NCBI GenBank assembly: GCA_954871525.1
Contig: OX940863.1
Span: forward strand, 25,060,001-25,124,000
Length of the DNA stretch: 64,000 nt
Reading direction: 5' to 3'
DNA from: Parietaria judaica
Lineage: Eukaryota; Streptophyta; Magnoliopsida; Rosales; Urticaceae
Shown here: one piece after another, positions 58,586 through 64,000 of the stretch
Layout of the letters: each line of letters opens with the position of its first letter
Numbering within the stretch: position 1 is the stretch's first letter
Made by a program: the position numbers and the translations under genes
Notes under the pieces: model-generated
Database searches by the model: none
What the model was told of the DNA's origin: nothing
Seen by the model: only the letters and a program-made list of their open reading frames with translations

Positions 58586-59328
58586 GGGTTAATTGCGGTG
58601 CACAACCTTTGGTCAACACGGGTTTCAGGTCCTCAACCTTCCGTTAGGGATGTTAAATTCTGTTGATGTGGCATCGTTAAACTGTCAAATGGACTGCCAG
58701 TGCCAACTTCTAATGTTAATTACATAACTTAATTAATAAAAATAAATTAAATCATATTCTAATTATAATTCAAAAAACAAATTAATACTTTAAATTAAAT
58801 AAATAATTTTTACTCCCCCTAAAAATCTAACAGACTCTTCGTCGAACATGACTAAAATTTTAAAAAACGACGGATGATTAAACACGACTAAAATATGCAA
58901 TGATTCCATAACGACAGTTTATTAGAAACGACTAAAATTTTGGAAAAACGACCGATTATTAAAAACAACTGTAATTTAAAAAACGACATAGTAAAGATGT
59001 GAATAATATTGAAGCACGATTTTAAAAATAGGAACTAAACGTTAAATAAGTGTTGCTCGTTAATTTAAAGTTTTAATTTATTTTTTGAATCATAATTAAA
59101 ATATGATTTAATTTATTCTTATTAATTAGGTTACGTAATTAATATTACAAGTTGGCAGCCCATTTGGCAGTTTAACAATGCCACATCAGCAGAATTTAAC
59201 ATCCCTAACCGAAGGACCAACGGATTTTACATTCAAGAAACGTTGTGTATTTTTTCCCACACTTTGAAAGGTTGGGGACCTAAAACCCCTATTGACCAAA
59301 AGCTGTGCATTATTGCCGCAATTAACCC
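58586..59328. mobile_element. Mutator-like MITE with a 9-bp target duplication
   Basis: Ends GGGTTAATTGCGG and CCGCAATTAACCC are perfect inverted repeats. Longer arms (about 150 bp) include a TTGGTCAA block, a block around CCGTTAGGGATGTTAAATTC, and CATCGTTAAACTGTCAAATG with its right-hand mirror. Perfect duplications TAAAAGAAA lie at 58577-58585 and 59329-59337. Interior AT-rich with repeated AAACGACT/CGACTAAAAT words; non-coding. It sits 112 bp upstream of the CNL start codon. Confidence 0.88.
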
Positions 59329-59555
59329 TAAAAGAAAAGCTAACATCTTTAAATAGTTAAAACTAAATTAATATTGGACATTCTTTTCTGACTTCCTTTC
59401 ATACATAGACCAAGTGCTAAGTTACCTTCAGGAAGAAAAGAATACGTCGGCAATAGTACGCACATGTTATCCAAATTTTGGTTTACGTTACAATTTTTTT
59501 ATTGTCGCACAAGCTAATTCGTTCTTTATTGATTTTCATTTTTATTTTTCGCAGA

Positions 59556-59648
59556 AGCTAATTCGCTTTTTTGATTTATTAGTTTCGTATTTTCCTAGAC
59601 GAAACTAATAAATAGACAAAACTAATAAATAAAAAAAGCGAATTAGCT
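59556..59648. repeat. Near-perfect hairpin
   Basis: AGCTAATTCGCTTTTTT at the left and AAAAAAAGCGAATTAGCT at the right are inverted, with inner arms of TTATTAGTTTCGT/ACGAAACTAATAA, so most of the 93 bp can fold on itself. The word AAGCTAATTCG also occurs at 59511. Confidence 0.75.
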
Positions 59649-59957
59649 TATTATAAAATAGACAAAAACCGAAATTTGACTATCATGGCCACGCTTCAGT
59701 GCAAGTCCAATGCATTGCTATTGTGGCTATGTGTGCCTATGTAGTATTAGCCACGATAATAATGCGTTTCAATTGTTCTGAGGCTTGGCCTTTAAACCGG
59801 GACCTGAATCCCTGGGTTTTGACCATTAAAACTTGATGTGAGTTTGACATATCCAATAGCCGGATTCCGGCTCCGGGTTTGGCAACAACAAAAAAAAAAC
59901 AAAACAAAACTGGTCTTTGGGCCCGCTTTCAGCCCTCATAGCATTCAATGTGCATGA

Positions 59958-60460
59958 ATGTTGCCACTATTTTCGATACAGCCGGAGGACGTGAGAGCAA
60001 TGGCGAGGCATTGCAGCGTGGGGATTGAGCTGAGGGTTACCTCCGAGCGCCTCATTCACACTCAGGTTTGCTTCGCTGCCTATCGTGCATGTTACTTGTT
60101 TGATGACATACAATGCAGAGATTTTATTTCCTCATTGCAGCCTGTGTTTAGCCCTTCGGTTTTAGCTAAGACGATGAGGCCTGATGGATCGACGGCCATT
60201 AACGTTCTGAATGGCGAGTCTCTGTCTGCAAAGTTGGCTCATGAAATCATAAGCATTCAGGTGAAAAAGATTGTTTCTTGAGTCAATGTTGGTGGCGATA
60301 GTTGATGTCCATGTCTTTGCCTGGTCTATCTACGTGAGCTTAGGTTTTCACGGTGTTGCTGATTTCTTTAGCTCGGCATTTTTCTGGTGCCCGTTTGCCA
60401 CCTCGTACTTGCGTGGCGGTTGATGTCCGCAGTACAGCGCCTCTCGCCATCTATATCATT
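59958..60460 (+). pseudogene. Unrecognised exon-like fragments
   Basis: Stretches near 59994-60064 (RAMARHCSVGIELRVTSE and a few more residues), 60141-60258 (QPVFSPSVLAKTMRPDGS, then NVLNGESLSAKLAHEI) and 60370-60450 (GARLPPRTCVAVDVRSTAPL) look coding, are separated by possible GT-AG introns and have even composition. I do not recognise the protein; the segment around NGESLSAKLAHEI is faintly like the N-terminal helix of FolD-type enzymes, which is too weak to name. No complete gene can be built, so it is probably a gene fragment or relic. Confidence 0.35.
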
Positions 60461-60872
60461 TACTATGAAAATAGTGAATTAGTTACAATTCTCCATCTTA
60501 AACTTGTTACATTGTATCAATATGTCAATGAATTTCTTTTTCAATTTGCGTCGTGGTTTACCAAACCGGAGAAGTTATCTCCTTCCCGTCTCCGATCCTT
60601 CTTCCCAAAACAAGATCTAACACCAAATAATTCTGCCAAACTTAACAAGGCTTCTGTGCAATAATCACCAACAATAACTATTTACATCCCATAAAAGTTG
60701 AATACCACTGTCATAGAAATGTAACTTTTTTTTTTAAAACAAAATGTAACTTAAATATACACAAAATTACTAATGTTATTCTTACATATATGAAATAATG
60801 AGGTATGAAACCAGTACAACGTTCCTGTACTGAGGACTAACTTCCCCAATTATCAAAACTAATAATAATTTC

Positions 60873-61122
60873 GGTATTGGTTTTTCACGGCATAAGTACC
60901 AAATCTTTTTCAACAACTAACGATAAGTTTTAATTCTTTTTTTAGCCGTACAAAGTACCGATACTCTGATATTTTATATATGACAAGTACTTTTTTTGAG
61001 TTTTTTGGTACATGTCTTATATATAATATCAAAGTTTTGGTATTTTGTCCGGCTAAAAAAAGGATTGGATATCGTTAGTTTTTTAAAAAGAATTGGTACT
61101 TGTGCCTTGAATATCCCTTTCC
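60873..61122. mobile_element. Palindromic MITE related to 18859-19092
   Basis: Left arm GGTATTGGTTTTTCACGG then CATAAGTACCAA; right arm TTGGTACTTGTGCC then TTGAATATCCC. Inner inverted blocks (AACTAACGATA/TATCGTTAGTT; TTTTTTTAGCCG/CGGCTAAAAAAA) give foldback, and GGTACATGTCTTATA echoes the copy at 18.9 kb. No clear duplication. Confidence 0.6.
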
Positions 61123-61225
61123 ACAGAGCTTAACATTTAGAGAATTAGTCATGTACTCATGACCAAAGATTACAAATCTGAACCCAAGTAGAGGGAAATA
61201 CGCTTGTTTTTATCAAGTGAAAACT

Positions 61226-64000
61226 CTAAAGGCAATTTATCTCAATCTCCTCAAGGGTAAGCCCCTTCGTCTCCGGCACAACAAAGAAGATGAAGCTGAG
61301 AGATATTACCGCTATTGCCCCAAACGCATAGAACAAGATTCCGGCTCCAAGTAACTCCTGTATATATACCAAAAACATATGTAGTTGTAATTACAGCAGA
61401 ACGAGATTTATAGCAAAATCAGGAGGAAATTTACCTTGAGAGGCGAGAATGAAAACGTGACCAGAGCATTGGCGGAGAAGTTCACAAGTACTGCTATGCT
61501 TAGTCCTCGTCCTCTTAAACGCAGAGGAAATACTTCTGAGATCATTAGCCAACCAATAGGACCAAAGGATAACTGCAAGATCAGTGTATTATTGATCGTC
61601 TTTTAACAGTATATCACTCTTAAAATCTGGTAGAAGAAAAAGATGATCCCGGTTAATATACCTGATAACATCCAACGTATAAAAGCAATGCAGCTACAGC
61701 TATGATCGATATTTTATCGAAGAAGAGGTAATACGATCCCAGTAGGAACAAAGAGATGGCCTATCAATAAAAAGGTACCACAATATGAAATATATATATA
61801 TATATTATATATACATATATACTCGCATTAGAAAGCCGGAAAGGGGGCGAATTAGAGGGACCCACGATTCCAGAAACGCCGCCAAGCAATAAGGGTCTTC
61901 TCCCAATCCGATCCACGACAAGAACAGCTACTCCGGTCATAAATAACTACAGCAACAGAAGAGCAATGTCACACATTTTCAGTACAAGAGAATTTGAGAT
62001 GTCTTGATATTGATAGATTCTATAGATTATTCATAATTGTGGTTACTTTGAATCTGGATCTGTTCTACATATGAGCAATTAGCTTATTATTAATTTGTTT
62101 GTTTACTATTATATCTATGTGCAATTGGCTGTATTATTGATAGGCTGTTAGACCATTAAATAAAGGAGAAAGCTGCCTCAAACTGGAGGATTTTTTTTTT
62201 CCCCGTAAATCCATGCAGGTCGATCATTTTTCATTAAAACTCGCTTTGAGAGACCTATCGCGGATGTTACCGTGTAAGGTCAGCATTGCCAAATACATTA
62301 ATAAAATAGAAGGGCATTATTTCACTTTGGCATAGAAGTATCATGATTTAATTTAATCGTGCAAGAGGAGGTCTACCTTCAGTAGACCAAGTAGAATAGA
62401 GACCCTCGTTGCATCAGACGCTGCGGAGAATCCTGCACTCTACAATATATATATATGAATCAGGACGAGACACATTTTCTAAACGATCCCTTATGTCGAT
62501 ACAAAATCAATATATAGTACCTGGAAAATAGAAGCAGCATAGTATAGAACGCTAGGTTGCCCGGTAATCTGTCATGGCATAATTAGTACCACGGGTCAGC
62601 GAGTGATAATGATAGGACTCACGCAAAAACAATAAGAGAAACAGCATGAGTTTTCCTCAAATCAATGGAATTACATCCAGAAATGGCCTTCAATCCGAAA
62701 GGAAGGCCCAATCTGTTCTCGACTAAAGGCATAAACCCAAAACTAGGCTAAAAGACCAAACTACCTGTTATGATTCCAAGCATCGGATCTCGTCGCGGGT
62801 CATGAACAGATGAATCCCTTTTTTTTTCTTCCCTATTTGTCTACCTTAATCCTAGAGAGAAACTATGCTAATTTATATACTAATTTATTAAATACTTCTG
62901 ACATGATTTTGTCATTCACTTAGACCCTCATAAACAAACCTAACCTTACAACTCAATGGGCTGGGCCCAAAACCTAACATAAACTAATAAATGAAACCCG
63001 GAAACGTAAATAAGTAAGTAAACTAATATAATTGAATAACAAGCGTAGGGAATCAGAGTAATTCCAGAAAGTTGGCTAATTTTAGTCTTTGTATCTTAGC
63101 ACTTATAAGAGAAGAATAGATATCTTTGAATAAAACATACGATCAATTTTCTCTCAAATATTTCACTCTCCAGTATTACACTCAAACTTATAAGTTATAA
63201 CAAGATTTAACCAAATCATATCAATATATATATTGACAAAATATGAGTAATGTCAGTCCATAACACTACCCTTCTTCAACTAACGATTAATTTTCCGTCA
63301 CTCCTGAATTATTTTTTGCTTTTCTTCCAACATAGGCCTATAGTTTAAACACGCCTTGAGCAATTGTTACATACATAGCATTTAGGATTTAGTGTCGTTA
63401 CTTAATTAAGTGATTTAGGGTGTTAATTGAGTTTGTTGTTTAATTATGTCATCTAGATTATTTAACTATATAAATTATTTAAATATGTTTAGATCGGTTA
63501 ATTATGTTTTAGAGGTTTAATTAAGTCGGGCCTAATCAGGCCCATTGGATTGTAACCCTTGATCTATTTAAGAGGGCTTAATGTCATGTGCTTAGAGTTT
63601 CGCCTAACTCGTAAGCCATATTTAGAGTAAAAAATGTGTGGGATGTGAGACATTTAGCTAATGAAAGACGTAATCGACATCATTCACAAGTTCAATCTCT
63701 CACACAAGAGGGAAGGGTGGGCTCCATGAAGAGTTGGTGACTATCCTGTTTTGAGAACGATTTTGGGTCGTAAAAATCATAACAACTCAAATTACCTGTT
63801 GGAACAAGACTAATCCTGCACCGATCACGAGAGCTTTCCGGCATTTTCCTCTGAAAAGCTCTCCAAACGAAGCCTCTTTCTCTTCGCCCACAAAGGATAG
63901 CTCAGCAAGAATCTCATTTACTTGTGCAGGAGCATTGTCTCGCGAGGACGGGCCTCGGAGTCGGCACAAGCAATGTATGGCTGTCTCTTTGAGCTCTTGC
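61226..64000 (-). CDS. Sugar/proton symporter of the VGT1/XYLL type, 3' part (cut by the window edge)
   Basis: MFS monosaccharide transporter; relatives move glucose or xylose across the vacuolar membrane or plastid envelope. Exons seen: >64000-63796, 62568-62521, 62439-62377, 61946-61866, 61760-61662, 61572-61435, 61357-61226, all phase 0 with GT-AG introns. The visible part has the central loop (QVNEILAELSFVGEEKEASFG), then ITGQPSVLYYAASIFQ, VDRIGRRPLLLGG (sugar-transporter signature after helix 8), GPIGWLMISEVFPLRLRGRG, and C-terminal VPETKGLTLEEIE. About 215 residues plus the 68-residue partial exon are present; the first six helices and the start codon lie beyond 64000. No frame damage was seen. 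Confidence 0.92.
62569..63795. other. Large first visible intron of the sugar transporter
   Basis: 1.2 kb, much longer than the other introns (about 80-430 bp). Contains GC-richer patches at 62640-62800 and 63520-63770 that look inserted, but no terminal repeats or coding domain could be defined. Confidence 0.6.

Noticed and set aside
60141..60258. Naming the fragment as a FolD (methylene-THF dehydrogenase) gene
   Set aside because: Only a faint resemblance over about 15 residues and no catalytic Lys/Tyr region follows.
63421..63784. TGTTAATT...CATAACA as a possible small LTR in the sugar transporter intron
   Set aside because: Flanks TAGGG and ACTCA do not match, and no second copy or primer site was seen.

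Overview
This window is nuclear DNA of a flowering plant, most likely a eudicot. It is AT-rich, with spliced genes (GT-AG introns plus one AT-AC intron), many microsatellites, LTR retrotransposons primed by initiator tRNA-Met, and proteins close to Arabidopsis XYN1, VPS25, IWS1, AE7 and vacuolar/xylose-type sugar transporters. I could not assign a family or species. No rRNA, tRNA, CRISPR array or prokaryotic feature was seen.

Layout. 1-6.4 kb: no intact gene; degenerate LTR remnants, a cluster of TCGCGA words, a decayed Gly-rich coding region and a foldback Mutator-like element with LTR debris inside. 6.4-11.1 kb (minus): a complete seven-exon GH10 endo-1,4-beta-xylanase with three CBM22 modules. 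12.0-18.1 kb: a MITE, then a full-length plus-strand Ty1/copia element with a TATAT target duplication and a gag-pol broken by three in-frame stops. 19.8-28.8 kb (minus): a second copia element (CACTG duplication) split inside its RNase H by a nested non-autonomous LTR element (CCAAG duplication) that carries a GC-richer gene-like fragment. 28.8-38 kb: repeated, rearranged copies of the VPS25 5' end and xylanase exon 1, one of them split by a very young gag-only LTR element (31144-35099, GTTTG duplication, LTRs differing at one site by eye). 38.4-40.6 kb: intact VPS25 (ESCRT-II). 43.6-46.8 kb: intact IWS1 transcription elongation factor. 49.0-51.9 kb (minus): intact AE7/CIAO2-type iron-sulfur assembly gene with a minor-spliceosome AT-AC intron. 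52.3-53.1 kb: a solo LTR. 55.1-58.5 kb (minus): a CC-NB-ARC-LRR resistance-type gene with one frameshift and a Mutator-like MITE about 110 bp upstream. 61.2 kb to the right edge (minus): the 3' part of a sugar/proton symporter of the VGT/XYLL type.

The functional genes (cell-wall xylanase, ESCRT sorting, transcription elongation, Fe-S assembly, immunity receptor, sugar transport) do not form one pathway; this is ordinary plant gene neighbourhood. The distinctive part is the accessory biology at 12-38 kb: nested and very recent retrotransposition, a gag-protease-only element apparently dependent on a partner, gene-fragment capture, and serial duplication joining the 5' ends of two unrelated genes.
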